NCBI RefSeq assembly: GCF_024436065.1
Contig: NZ_JANFNS010000001.1
Span: 1-64,000 of the forward strand
Length of the DNA: 64,000 nucleotides
From: Saccharibacillus sp. JS10
Lineage (GTDB): Bacteria > Bacillota > Bacilli > Paenibacillales > Paenibacillaceae
Direction: 5' to 3'
Shown here: in pieces, positions 43,097-51,527 of the stretch
How positions within the stretch are numbered: the stretch's first letter is position 1
Layout of the letters: every line of letters starts with the position of its first letter
Notes under the pieces: generated by a model
Databases searched by the model: none
The model's input: the letters and a program-made list of their open reading frames with translations, nothing else
Told to the model about the DNA's origin: nothing
Made by a program: the position numbers and the translations under genes

Positions 43097-45577
43097 ATGA
43101 ATATTTGGGCGACATTGGGCATTGAACCCACATCGGAAATCAAAGCGATTAAGCGCGCCTATGCGCGTCGTTTGAAAGAACATCATCCCGAAGAAGACCC
43201 GGAAAATTTTCAACTGGTGCGGAGCGCTTATGAAGCAGCACTGGAAGAAGCTAAATTACTCCAGCAAGGCGAATCTGTTCCGCTGCTTAACCAAGACGAA
43301 CTTGAACAGCTGAGAGATCCCGCTCCAGCGGCGGCTACGCCGGGAGAAGAATCGCCAATCCGTATCTTTTTACAACGTTGCGAAGAACTATATGCCGATA
43401 TTACGAGCCGTGTCGATCCGGAAGAATGGCAGTCGTTGCTTGACGACGAACTATTTTGGCCGATCGAGACGAGAGAACGGATAGGCGACGCGTTGTTTGG
43501 ATTTTTGTTAAAACATCCTTTTGTTCCTCAACAAGTGTTGCATCAATTAGATCGACATTTTGAATGGATGATCCGAGAACGCAAATTGGCAGAAAGTTAC
43601 GATCAAGCGCAAATCACTTTATTTATGGAACGTTTTTCGACGTTTTGGGAACTGCGATATGATCGATTGTGGACAGACGAACCTTATGATTACGATGCTT
43701 TTTTACAATTTCGCGAACAAGCTCATTATGCGCTGGCGGTCGATGATCTAGAACTTGCCGAAAAAGCACTCAAAGGCGCTGCGCTTCTTCACAATCGGGA
43801 ACCGGACTGCCTGCGTCTGATTGCGGTATTTTATATGCGGAAAAATCAACTGGAGTCTGCGCTTCAAGTGTTGCAGGAATGGATTGAGGACGAACCGGAA
43901 GAACCTGAAGCTTTATTGATGCGAGCTGAAGCACAGTTTCGCTCTCAACGTTGGGAGCAAGCTTTGGCGGATTATACTTCGGTATTGACGTCGTTGCCTG
44001 GAAGTATCCATGCACTGAGCGGTATAGCAGCTTGCCAAGAAGCGCTGGATCAGCCGTGGGAAGCCAAAGCCATCTATGAAAATTTGTGTGCGTATTACCC
44101 GGAAGATTTAGATGCGCAAATTAGGCTATTGAACTTGAATAACCGCTTAGCCGCAGAGACCACCCAGAGTGAAAGCGATCCGCTTGAGCAGATTCAAAAA
44201 TTAGCCGAGTTGTATTTGGATACAGGCCGACCTGGGGAATGCGTAGACTTGTTGCTTGAAGCCGAGAATCAACATCCGTTATATGCAGAGCTAAATTTCT
44301 TGCTTGGAAAAGCATTCGGAAAAATGGAGCGTTATGCGGAAAGTGAGCAACGTCTGCATCAAGCGATAGCTCAGACTGAATCGGAACCTTCGAAACAAGC
44401 CGATATTCTCAAACTTCGCGGGCTTATTCGAATCGCGCTTGCACGTTATGAAGAAGCGCGAAGCGACCTCACACGTGTATTGAAGTTGCAACCTTCTGAT
44501 CCAGAAGCTTTGTATCGGTTTGGGGAATCGTTACGAATGGAAGGCAAATACGAAGAAGCGCTTCTTTTCTTTAATCATGCGCTGAATCTATCTTCCAACT
44601 GGTATTACCATTCAGCGCGGGGAGATTGTTTTTATTCGCTGCGGCAATATCCAGAAGCGCTGCTTGATTATCTGCGCGTGATTCAGTACGACCGTGGGCT
44701 TAATGAAGCTTGGTTCCGCGCAGGTTATTGTTTTTTGCGTATCGGAGATTATCCGCACGCGTTAGAGTATTTCGGCGAAGCGCAAGAACGTGGATTTCCA
44801 CAAGCCGTTCAATTGCTTATTGCCGAAGCTCATTTTCGCTCAGGCGATCTGCAACTCGCGACTGAAGTGGCAGCTGCTTACAACGAAGAGCGACCTGAAG
44901 AGTATTATGGGCTTATTGTGGAAGGCGATCTGTATCGGATGTCCCAGCGGTATGAAGAAGCGTTGGAACGTTATCGGCGTTCTGCACATATCGCAGCCAA
45001 TGAGTATCTTCCACTTCGTCTGACAGCAGAAATGTTATTGAAGCTTCATCGTGTGCAAGAAGCCAGCGTTGAGTTGGATCGACTTGTCCAACATTATCCG
45101 CAGCGAGGTTGGGCGCATCTTCAACGGATTCGATTACGCGTTGAAGCGGGTCAATGGAAAGAAGCGGAATCCGCGATCGTTTATTATACAGAGCAAGTTG
45201 AGCCAAAAGCACAAGATACATTGGTATTGCTCTATGGCGGGTATATTTTGATGCGGATGGCGCAATACGAGCAAGCCCTTCAATTTTTGGAAGCGGCGAG
45301 TAAAGTGGGTCTTCATCAAGAAGTAGCCGAGTATTTGGTGCGTTGTTATGCGGCAATAGGAAAATACGAGCAAGCGGAAAAAGTGTTGGCGCAAGCGCTT
45401 GAAATCTATCCGCATGATGCGGCTCTACTTGAAATCTCAGAAGTGTTGAAGCAGCGTCATTCCCGGAAATGGAAATTATTGCGTCGTTTACGCGAAGTTG
45501 AGTTACCGCCGATTGAGTCTGATCCACAAATGCCGGAACCTCAAGGAGAACCATTGCCCGATATTCATGGATTTTAA
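43097..45577 (+). CDS. J-domain/TPR fusion co-chaperone
   Basis: An 826-residue protein starts one base after the hscC-type stop codon, with its ribosome site GGAGG inside that gene. Residues 1-55 form a short J-like domain (WATLGIEPTSEIKAIKRAYA, RLKEHHPEEDPENFQ). The invariant HPD is HPE here (His30-Pro31-Glu32). From about residue 210 to 780 it consists of tetratricopeptide-like helix pairs (for example ALYRFGESLRMEGKYEEALL, AWFRAGYCFLRIGDYPHALE). It should deliver TPR-bound clients to the adjacent Hsp70. The size of the TPR array is unusual for a J-protein. The C-terminal tail is proline-rich. Confidence 0.85.
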   Translation: MNIWATLGIEPTSEIKAIKRAYARRLKEHHPEEDPENFQLVRSAYEAALEEAKLLQQGESVPLLNQDELEQLRDPAPAAATPGEESPIRIFLQRCEELYADITSRVDPEEWQSLLDDELFWPIETRERIGDALFGFLLKHPFVPQQVLHQLDRHFEWMIRERKLAESYDQAQITLFMERFSTFWELRYDRLWTDEPYDYDAFLQFREQAHYALAVDDLELAEKALKGAALLHNREPDCLRLIAVFYMRKNQLESALQVLQEWIEDEPEEPEALLMRAEAQFRSQRWEQALADYTSVLTSLPGSIHALSGIAACQEALDQPWEAKAIYENLCAYYPEDLDAQIRLLNLNNRLAAETTQSESDPLEQIQKLAELYLDTGRPGECVDLLLEAENQHPLYAELNFLLGKAFGKMERYAESEQRLHQAIAQTESEPSKQADILKLRGLIRIALARYEEARSDLTRVLKLQPSDPEALYRFGESLRMEGKYEEALLFFNHALNLSSNWYYHSARGDCFYSLRQYPEALLDYLRVIQYDRGLNEAWFRAGYCFLRIGDYPHALEYFGEAQERGFPQAVQLLIAEAHFRSGDLQLATEVAAAYNEERPEEYYGLIVEGDLYRMSQRYEEALERYRRSAHIAANEYLPLRLTAEMLLKLHRVQEASVELDRLVQHYPQRGWAHLQRIRLRVEAGQWKEAESAIVYYTEQVEPKAQDTLVLLYGGYILMRMAQYEQALQFLEAASKVGLHQEVAEYLVRCYAAIGKYEQAEKVLAQALEIYPHDAALLEISEVLKQRHSRKWKLLRRLREVELPPIESDPQMPEPQGEPLPDIHGF

Positions 45578-45625
45578 AAAAAGGAGCTGAGCGTTATCGA
45601 ATCGTTAGAGCTGGAACCTAGATCT

Positions 45626-46243
45626 TTGCGCTCATTTGCTCTAGGTGCTGTACTTTTTCGGATGAATGGATTGTGGGAAGAAACAGGGTTTGCTTGGCAT
45701 TCGTCTCGCAAAGAAGAATTGCGGAAGCTACTTTCCCATACATGGTCGATCCATGATGAGGAGTCGCTTGATAAGCATTTGAATTTTTTGTGGGCGGAAG
45801 GAGCCCAAGCTTCGTATCACAAAACAGAAGCTTTTTTGAACACTTTATCTTTTCGCAACCGAGAAGCTTATTTCGAACGGCTAAACGGAAATACGGCTCT
45901 GTTCAATCATGCTCGGCTGGTACAGATGTATAGCGGCAAGCTGCCGCCATCCGGCATTGCCGCTTGGGATTTGGGACAGTACGTTTTTATCTGCAAAGCC
46001 GCGTATTCGGCAGGATGGATGACGGAAGAACTTGCTATTGAACGTGCGATGAAAGCTGCCAAACGTTGCCAAACGTTATACACCGGATGGAGCGAGTTCG
46101 GTATTGCGTATTTGGCAGGAAGACAGATTTGGACAAACCAGCCTTCGGCAGAAGCTGCAAAACCTTATGTGGATTGTGTCTCGCAACTGCTAACCGATGC
46201 CCGTAGTTTGTGGCAAAGACTGCCTTGGGATATGTCGCTATAG
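45626..46243 (+). CDS. DUF1266 family protein
   Basis: Third gene of the chaperone operon; about 205-215 residues. The region AAWDLGQYVFICKAAYSAGW, EELAIERAMKAAKRCQTLY and TGWSEFGIAYLAGRQIW fits the DUF1266 signature (W-D-x-x-R/Q...W-E-E-F...G-R-x-x-W). The coordinates begin at TTG 45626, which lacks a good ribosome site. A strong AAAGGAG (45580-45586) is followed 9 nt later by in-frame ATC 45596, with no ATG/GTG/TTG at suitable distance, so translation may start at a rare AUC codon. In E. coli DUF1266 proteins (YbeR, YbeU) also lie beside hscC. Function unknown. Confidence 0.8.
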   Translation: MRSFALGAVLFRMNGLWEETGFAWHSSRKEELRKLLSHTWSIHDEESLDKHLNFLWAEGAQASYHKTEAFLNTLSFRNREAYFERLNGNTALFNHARLVQMYSGKLPPSGIAAWDLGQYVFICKAAYSAGWMTEELAIERAMKAAKRCQTLYTGWSEFGIAYLAGRQIWTNQPSAEAAKPYVDCVSQLLTDARSLWQRLPWDMSL

Positions 46244-46262
46244 CGGAAATCTTCCTTATTAG

Positions 46263-46291
46263 TTGACTTGCTAAATGAACTGATATATAGT
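46263..46291 (+). promoter_or_regulatory. Sigma-A promoter of the nitroreductase gene
   Basis: TTGACT (46263-46268), 17 bp, TATAGT (46286-46291): five-of-six matches at both boxes, 55 bp before the GTG start. Confidence 0.75.
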
Positions 46292-46346
46292 TTATTACGA
46301 AAAGTTATTAAAATACTTTTGTAATTGACTAAGGAGGATTTTTACT

Positions 46347-46949
46347 GTGGCAAAAGCATTTTTTGAGGCTCTGAAATCTAGACGTTCGATCTATGGTATT
46401 GGCAAAGACGTTTCGGTAAGTGAAGAAAGAATCCAAGAAATTGTAGAAGAAGCAGTGAAATTCACACCAACTTCGTTCAATTCTCAAACTTCCCGTGCTG
46501 TCGTTCTGTTTGGAGATCAGCATGATAAAGTCTGGGATCTTACATTAGCTGAATTGAAAAAAGTCGCAGCTTCGGAAGAAGCTTTTGCAGCGACAACCGA
46601 TAAAATTAATTCGTTCAAAAGCGGTTATGGCACGGTTCTCTTTTTCGAAGATCAAGACATCGTGAAAAACTTGCAAAACCAATTTGCTTTATACGCGGAT
46701 AACTTCCCGATCTGGGCAGATCAATCATCAGGTATGCTGCAACTTGTAGTCTGGACAGCTTTGCACGACGAAGGTCTGGGCGCTACTTTGCAGCACTACA
46801 ATCCGCTGATCGACGCAGGGGTACAAGAGGCTTGGAACTTGCCGGCAAGCTGGAAACTAAGAGCGCAAATGCCTTTCGGTCAACCGCTTGCGCCTGCCGG
46901 AGAAAAAGCAGTACAACCTGTTGAGGAACGCGTGAAAGTGTTCAAATAA
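46347..46949 (+). CDS. Nitroreductase family protein (Hbn1/Frm2-like)
   Basis: A 200-residue FMN protein starts at GTG 46347, 9 nt after AAGGAGG. FFEALKSRRSIYGIGKDVSV, FTPTSFNSQTSRAVVLFGDQ and LVVWTALHDEGLGATLQHYN are features of the yeast Frm2/Hbn1-like bacterial nitroreductases (also YhgN/CinD type). NAD(P)H-dependent reduction of nitroaromatics or quinones is a family inference. It is monocistronic, with a good promoter and terminator, and different in subfamily from the enzyme at 35774. Confidence 0.9.
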   Translation: MAKAFFEALKSRRSIYGIGKDVSVSEERIQEIVEEAVKFTPTSFNSQTSRAVVLFGDQHDKVWDLTLAELKKVAASEEAFAATTDKINSFKSGYGTVLFFEDQDIVKNLQNQFALYADNFPIWADQSSGMLQLVVWTALHDEGLGATLQHYNPLIDAGVQEAWNLPASWKLRAQMPFGQPLAPAGEKAVQPVEERVKVFK

Positions 46950-46972
46950 AGCTGAGTTCAAGAAATCAGATC

Positions 46973-47006
46973 AAGAAGTGGCTCTATATGCGCCGCTTCT
47001 TTTTTT
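46973..47006 (+). terminator. Rho-independent terminator
   Basis: AAGAAGTGGC pairs with GCCGCTTCTT (one T-G pair), followed by a T run, 24 bp after the nitroreductase stop. Confidence 0.9.
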
Positions 47007-47043
47007 GTTGCTTTTTGTTTTCAAACTGTCATGATTTTGTTCC

Positions 47044-47094
47044 AAAAGAGTCGATATTGTAAGAACTTTTTGATCAAATCGACACTCTTTTTTT
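47044..47094 (+). terminator. Possible second terminator or leader hairpin
   Basis: AAAAGAGTCGAT pairs with ATCG-AC-ACTCTTTT across a 22-nt loop, ending in seven T. A TATAAT lies just downstream (47107-47112), without a good -35. It may insulate the next gene from readthrough. Confidence 0.5.
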
Positions 47095-47140
47095 GATACC
47101 AGGTCCTATAATGAAAACAAGAAGGAAATTTGCAAAAAAA

Positions 47141-47166
47141 GTTTCCGCAAGCAAGCCTTCGGGTAA
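47141..47166 (+). promoter_or_regulatory. Weak sigma-B-like promoter
   Basis: GTTTCC (47141-47146), 14 bp, GGGTAA (47161-47166), 54 bp before the ATG of a secreted protein gene. The -35 matches four of six bases. Weaker than the three other sigma-B candidates in the window. Confidence 0.35.
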
Positions 47167-47220
47167 TAACACTTACCGACAACTTGCAAATTCAGGAACT
47201 TCTGAAAGGGGAGAGCAACT

Positions 47221-47775
47221 ATGAAAAAAACAACACTCGGAATGATCGGTACAGGAATTTTAGCTTTTATGATCGGATTTGGATACTTTCCAACATCGAA
47301 CGTTCTGACTCAGGCAGAAGCTGCTCCCGCAGAACAAACGACTCCTACAACGACGGAACAAACCTATACAGTATTTATTAACTCGGTTCAAAAAGAACAA
47401 GACGGCAAGCTTCAATTGGAAACAGATCGCATCGGTTGGTACACAGGCGCAGCGGCTGATAAGCTCTTTTTGGAAGAAAACCCGGATGCAGCTGAAGAAC
47501 TGGGCGGAGCACCAGACGGTTATTACATCGTCAACAATGACTTGACTGAAGTGAAACTTCCAGTTGCAGCTGATGCTGAAGTATTGATGCAAATCTACGA
47601 TCGTACTGGCAACTACGAAGATATGGACATTCAATGGAATGAGCCAATCACAACAAGCAAGTTCGATGCGCAATATAACAATCCGCTTGGATTGCTTGAC
47701 CTGAGTGCATTCCCTTACCATATCACGGTAAAAGACGGCGTGATCGTCAAAATCGTACAACAATACATTCCATAA
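47221..47775 (+). CDS. Secreted hypothetical protein, 184 residues
   Basis: ATG follows AAAGGGGAG. Residues 1-35 are a signal peptide (KKTTLGMIGTGILAFMIGF, cleavage likely at AEA-AP). A threonine-rich linker and an acidic beta-rich domain follow (TYTVFINSVQKEQDGKLQLE, PDGYYIVNNDLTEV, FPYHITVKDGVIVKIVQQY). No family is recognised with confidence; it looks like a small exported domain facing the wall or medium. Confidence 0.75.
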   Translation: MKKTTLGMIGTGILAFMIGFGYFPTSNVLTQAEAAPAEQTTPTTTEQTYTVFINSVQKEQDGKLQLETDRIGWYTGAAADKLFLEENPDAAEELGGAPDGYYIVNNDLTEVKLPVAADAEVLMQIYDRTGNYEDMDIQWNEPITTSKFDAQYNNPLGLLDLSAFPYHITVKDGVIVKIVQQYIP

Positions 47776-47791
47776 AATTTGTAAATGATAG

Positions 47792-47826
47792 ACTCCGGCG
47801 GAAGGTTTTCCGACCGGAGTTTTTGT
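47792..47826 (+). terminator. Rho-independent terminator
   Basis: ACTCCGG pairs with CCGGAGT, with CGGAA/TTCCG stacked inside, followed by TTTTT; 16 bp after the secreted protein gene. Confidence 0.9.
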
Positions 47827-47967
47827 TTGGAAAAATGGTGTTTACAACGTATGCAATTTCTTATATAGTCAGGCTATACTTATTAACGTGTCTACGGCAA
47901 ATCCTGAATCTAAAGCATGAGAACGCTTTTATAACCGGGGAGCCGAACTAGCTGGAGGCGAATATTC

Positions 47968-48129
47968 ATGGTGTCATCCAAAGTCAAAATTGCAGGTTGC
48001 GCATTGCTGGTCGCTGTATTCGAAGCGGCGGGAATCCGATCGATTTTGTATCCGGATTATGTTCAAGCAGTTCTTTATGCAGGTGCAGGGATTGTATTGG
48101 CTTCTTCACTGATTCGTCGTAAAGTGTAA
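47968..48129 (+). CDS. Small membrane protein, 53 residues
   Basis: A short gene with ATG 47968, 9 nt after GGAGG. The product starts MVSSKVKIAGCALLVAVFEA and has two hydrophobic stretches (KIAGCALLVAVFEAAGI and VQAVLYAGAGIVLASSLI) joined by RSILYPDY and ending in RRKV. That is the layout of a two-helix hairpin membrane peptide with a basic cytoplasmic end. It lies between two terminators in its own unit. No family recognised. Confidence 0.6.
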   Translation: MVSSKVKIAGCALLVAVFEAAGIRSILYPDYVQAVLYAGAGIVLASSLIRRKV

Positions 48130-48180
48130 GCGTACGCATAGGCTTGGTTATGCCGAAAATCACCAATGATCATGGATGTG

Positions 48181-48233
48181 ATCAAAAACGTTTTTCAATC
48201 CCGATCCCGGGTTTGAAAAACGTTTTTGATTTT
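48181..48233. terminator. Very strong bidirectional hairpin
   Basis: A perfect 18-bp inverted repeat (48181-48198 / 48213-48230, ATCAAAAACGTTTTTCAA type) is topped by CCCG/CGGG. Each arm itself contains the palindrome AAAAACGTTTTT. It ends the 53-residue protein unit and shields niaP. Confidence 0.9.
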
Positions 48234-48466
48234 CGCGTAATTTTTCTTTACATGTGAAGCAAGACAGGATAGACTGTGAAACAGACTCGAAAGAGATCCC
48301 GGCGCGTGCCAAAGGAAGTTCAGGTTTGTCTTCATTGAGTAATTTTTCACAAAGTCGATGGAGATAACCGGTTCTTTTTTGTGGCTAGTCTCGGATAGGA
48401 GCACGTGGTTCATCTACGTAATCGCTCCGAGGCCGCGCCCACCAAGAGGAAATGGGGAGAAAAAGA
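48234..48466 (+). promoter_or_regulatory. Structured leader of niaP
   Basis: The 230-bp interval before niaP contains inverted repeats. ACAG-GATAGA-CTGT and CTGT-GAA-ACAG overlap around 48262-48281, resembling a repressor site. A leader hairpin near 48386-48432 combines ACGTGG/CTACGT with the alternatives CTCGG/CCGAG or GGAGC/GCTCC. NiaP genes are usually controlled by the NiaR repressor, but I cannot match its consensus from memory. No known riboswitch recognised. Confidence 0.35.
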
Positions 48467-49702
48467 ATGGAACAGGTAAAGGTACTTAGCAAGCCGAAAC
48501 GAAGAAGTTTGCTTACGAGCGTAGGCATGAGTTGGTTGTTCGATGCAATGGATGTGGCGTTGATTTCGTTTGTCGCCGCTGCGCTTGCCGTTGAATGGTC
48601 GCTCGGACCCCAGCAGTTGGGTTTGTTAGCTGCAATCAACTCGGTCGGTATGGCAGTAGGTGCTGCATGCGCCGGCATTATGGCAGATCGTTTTGGACGT
48701 AAGTCGGTCCTGCTTTGGACCTTATTGATCTTTTCGCTGGCAAGCGGACTGTCCGCTGTCGCAACGGGTTTTATCATGCTATGTATCTTACGGTTTGTGT
48801 CGGGATTCGGCTTAGGCGGAGAACTGCCAGTCGCTTCCACGTTAGTATCCGAATCGGTGCCCGCCAACGAACGCGGCCGAACGGTGGTCTTGCTAGAAAG
48901 TTTCTGGGCAGGCGGCTGGATCGTAGCTGCACTGATCGCATACTTCATCATTCCGAATTTTGATAATGGTTGGCGGATCGCATTTGCACTAGGTGCATTA
49001 CCTGCGTTTTATGCCCTATACTTACGCAGAAAAATCGACGATTCACCGCGCTTTATTTTACAACAAAAAAAGAAAACGAAAGCCGAACGTATCAGTCTAA
49101 AACAACGGTTCGCTCAAGTCTGGGCGCCGGAGTATCGCAAAACGTCGATCATGTTATGGATTTTATGGTTTACCGTTGTCTTTTCGTATTACGGAATGTT
49201 TTTGTGGCTCCCTCAAGTCATGGTCTACAAAGACTATAGTTTAACGAAAAGTTTTGAATATGTGCTGATCATGACATTGGCACAGCTTCCGGGTTACTTT
49301 ACGGCTGCTTACTTTATCGAAAAGTTCGGGCGTAAATTCGTTCTTGTGGTGTATCTCGTACTGACCGCAGCAAGTGCGATCTGGTTCGGTCTTGCCGACA
49401 CGACAGCGACTTTGATCGCCGCCGGCATCTGCCTTTCCTTTTTCAATCTGGGCGCTTGGGGCGGGTTATACGCGTATACGCCGGAGCATTATCCGACAAG
49501 TATCCGCACTACGGGAGCAGGGCTTGCCGCATCGTTTGGACGGATTGGCGGAATCATCGCTCCGTTCCTGGTCGGCTGGTTGATTTCGCAAGGCGTAGCG
49601 ATTACAAGCATATTCGCAATGTTCTGTGTGATGATCTTAATTGGAGCGGCAGCTGTCGCATTTTTGGGCAAAGAAACCAAAGGAACCGAACTCGCAGAAT
49701 AA
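48467..49702 (+). CDS. niaP: Niacin transporter NiaP (MFS)
   Basis: Start ATG 48467 lies 6 nt after GGGGAGA; ATG 48452 has its ribosome site only one base away. The 411-residue protein with 12 membrane helices closely follows B. subtilis YceI/NiaP: MSWLFDAMDVALISF, FVSGFGLGGELPVASTLVSE, VVLLESFWAGGWI, FSYYGMFLWLPQVM, SFEYVLIMTLAQLPGYF and FFNLGAWGGLYAYTPEHYPT. It imports nicotinate (and probably nicotinamide) for NAD salvage. It is monocistronic. Confidence 0.93.
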   Translation: MEQVKVLSKPKRRSLLTSVGMSWLFDAMDVALISFVAAALAVEWSLGPQQLGLLAAINSVGMAVGAACAGIMADRFGRKSVLLWTLLIFSLASGLSAVATGFIMLCILRFVSGFGLGGELPVASTLVSESVPANERGRTVVLLESFWAGGWIVAALIAYFIIPNFDNGWRIAFALGALPAFYALYLRRKIDDSPRFILQQKKKTKAERISLKQRFAQVWAPEYRKTSIMLWILWFTVVFSYYGMFLWLPQVMVYKDYSLTKSFEYVLIMTLAQLPGYFTAAYFIEKFGRKFVLVVYLVLTAASAIWFGLADTTATLIAAGICLSFFNLGAWGGLYAYTPEHYPTSIRTTGAGLAASFGRIGGIIAPFLVGWLISQGVAITSIFAMFCVMILIGAAAVAFLGKETKGTELAE

Positions 49703-49754
49703 TCATGTATTTATATAGAAGAAACACGTATAGCGCAATCATCCAATCTATTGT

Positions 49755-49782
49755 CCGATCCCTATAGGGGTCGGGCTTTTTT
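49755..49782 (+). terminator. Rho-independent terminator after niaP
   Basis: CCGATCCC-TATA-GGGGTCGG with a T-run; eight pairs, one T-G. Confidence 0.92.
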
Positions 49783-49843
49783 GTAGTGTTTTTACCAGTT
49801 ATATGGTATTTTTTAAAAGACGACAAATTCACGGAGGGATGAT

Positions 49844-51424
49844 ATGGACAATTGCTCATGGAAAACAAGCAAAAGCATAGTATTGATGTGTCTAATCACA
49901 ATTTTGCTTGCAGCTTGCATAGGGACTAGCGGGTCTGCGTCTGCCAAAGAAGCATCCAGCAGTAAGACCCAAAGTTTTGTCGACAAACATGGACAGTTAT
50001 CGATTGTGAAAGGTCAATTAACCGATCAGCACGGAAAGCCTGTTCAGCTCAAAGGAATGAGTTCGCACGGGATTCAGTGGTACGGAGATTACGTCAATAA
50101 AAATAGCATGAAGTGGCTTCGCGATGATTGGGGAATGAATGTATTTCGGATCGCAATGTACACGGAATCCGGCGGTTATTTGTCTAATCCTTCTTTGAAA
50201 AATAAAATGAAGCAAGCCGTCGACGATGCGGTAGATTTAGGCGTGTATGTCATTATCGATTGGCATATTTTATCCGATGGCGATCCAAATACCCACAAAA
50301 AAGAAGCGAAAGCTTTTTTCAAAGAAATGGCGCAATTATACAAAAACACACCGAATGTCATCTATGAGATTGCGAACGAACCGAATGGCAACGTAAATTG
50401 GAGTCAGCAGATTAAGCCTTATGCTCAAGATGTGATTGCTACGATCCGTAAAGAAGACCCTAAAAATCTGATTATCGTAGGTACCGGAACATGGAGTCAA
50501 GATATTCATGATGCCGCCGCTTCACCATTGACCGATAAAAATGTACTGTACGCGGTTCATTTTTATGCAGGTACACATGGAGCTTGGTTACGGGATCGAA
50601 TTGACGCGGCGATGGCAAAAGGCTTGGCGGTATTCGTAAGTGAATGGGGAACGAGCGATGCTTCGGGTAACGGAGGGCCTTATCTGACTGAAGCCCTGCA
50701 ATGGACAACATTTATGAATACTCGCAAAATCAGTTGGACGAATTGGTCGCTTGCGGATAAGCAAGAAGCTTCAGCGGCTTTGGCTCCGGGAGCAAGTGTG
50801 AATGGAGGTTGGACACAAGCGCAGCTTAGTGCGTCCGGTAAGTTTGTGCGTCAGCAGATGTTAGCAGGGTCAACAAGCAGTGCCGCGCCGAGTACAAAGC
50901 CGCCTGTACAAAGTCCGAAGCCATCAAAGCCTAATCCTGCTCCGGCGAAGCCATCCGCTCCTTCTACAACTGTGGGTGATCTCACGTTGCTTTATCGCAA
51001 CTTGGACAATAATCATTCTGACAATGCAAGACGTCCGGTATTCAATATCCGCAATAACGGAAGCCAGTCAATTGATTTGAAAAATCTCAAAATCCGTTAT
51101 TATTTCAATCAGAAAGATGGGGCGGCGCTGCAATATTTTTGCGACTGGGCACAGATCGGTGCTTCCCATGTCAAAGCAAGTTTTGGCAAAACGAAGTCTG
51201 ATCCAACAATCCAGTACGTTGAACTTTCGTTTACATCAGACGCAGGAGCCATTCCGGCAAAAGGTGAAAGCGGAGAAATCCAATCACGAATTCACCGAGC
51301 GGATTGGAGCGAATTTGACGAGCGTCAAGATTACTCCTACAAACTCGGTCAATCGAAATTTGCAGAGTCACAAAAAGTCGTATTGTATCAAAATGGAAAA
51401 AAAGTTTTGGGGCTAGAACCGTAA
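49844..51424 (+). CDS. GH5 endo-1,4-beta-glucanase with C-terminal CBM3, possible lipoprotein
   Basis: A 526-residue enzyme starts at ATG after GGAGGG. Residues 1-34 form an export signal containing ILLAACIG, whose L-A-A-C25 fits a lipobox, so it may be lipid-anchored rather than freely secreted. The GH5_2 domain (about 45-345) has [17 protein letters not shown], acid/base Glu179 (EIANEPNG) and nucleophile Glu267 (FVSEWGTSD). A Pro/Ser/Lys linker (about 350-385) joins a CBM3 module ([39 protein letters not shown]). It hydrolyses cellulose or related beta-1,4-glucans. Confidence 0.95.
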   Translation: MDNCSWKTSKSIVLMCLITILLAACIGTSGSASAKEASSSKTQSFVDKHGQLSIVKGQLTDQHGKPVQLKGMSSHGIQWYGDYVNKNSMKWLRDDWGMNVFRIAMYTESGGYLSNPSLKNKMKQAVDDAVDLGVYVIIDWHILSDGDPNTHKKEAKAFFKEMAQLYKNTPNVIYEIANEPNGNVNWSQQIKPYAQDVIATIRKEDPKNLIIVGTGTWSQDIHDAAASPLTDKNVLYAVHFYAGTHGAWLRDRIDAAMAKGLAVFVSEWGTSDASGNGGPYLTEALQWTTFMNTRKISWTNWSLADKQEASAALAPGASVNGGWTQAQLSASGKFVRQQMLAGSTSSAAPSTKPPVQSPKPSKPNPAPAKPSAPSTTVGDLTLLYRNLDNNHSDNARRPVFNIRNNGSQSIDLKNLKIRYYFNQKDGAALQYFCDWAQIGASHVKASFGKTKSDPTIQYVELSFTSDAGAIPAKGESGEIQSRIHRADWSEFDERQDYSYKLGQSKFAESQKVVLYQNGKKVLGLEP

Positions 51425-51462
51425 AGAAAAGCACATTCCAAACCTTACCTGCTCTGGCATTT

Positions 51463-51491
51463 TTGCAACGTTGAAAATTAAACGATAGAAT
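51463..51491 (+). promoter_or_regulatory. Sigma-A promoter of pepF
   Basis: TTGCAA (51463-51468), 17 bp, TAGAAT (51486-51491). It would give a 5' leader of about 105 nt. Confidence 0.65.
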
Positions 51492-51527
51492 AAAGAAGCA
51501 GATTTGCAAAATAGACAACTCATGTAT

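Noticed and set aside
44913-45554. Minus-strand open frame of 213 codons inside the J/TPR gene
   Set aside because: Opposite-strand shadow of a long coding region; no start context and no family resemblance.
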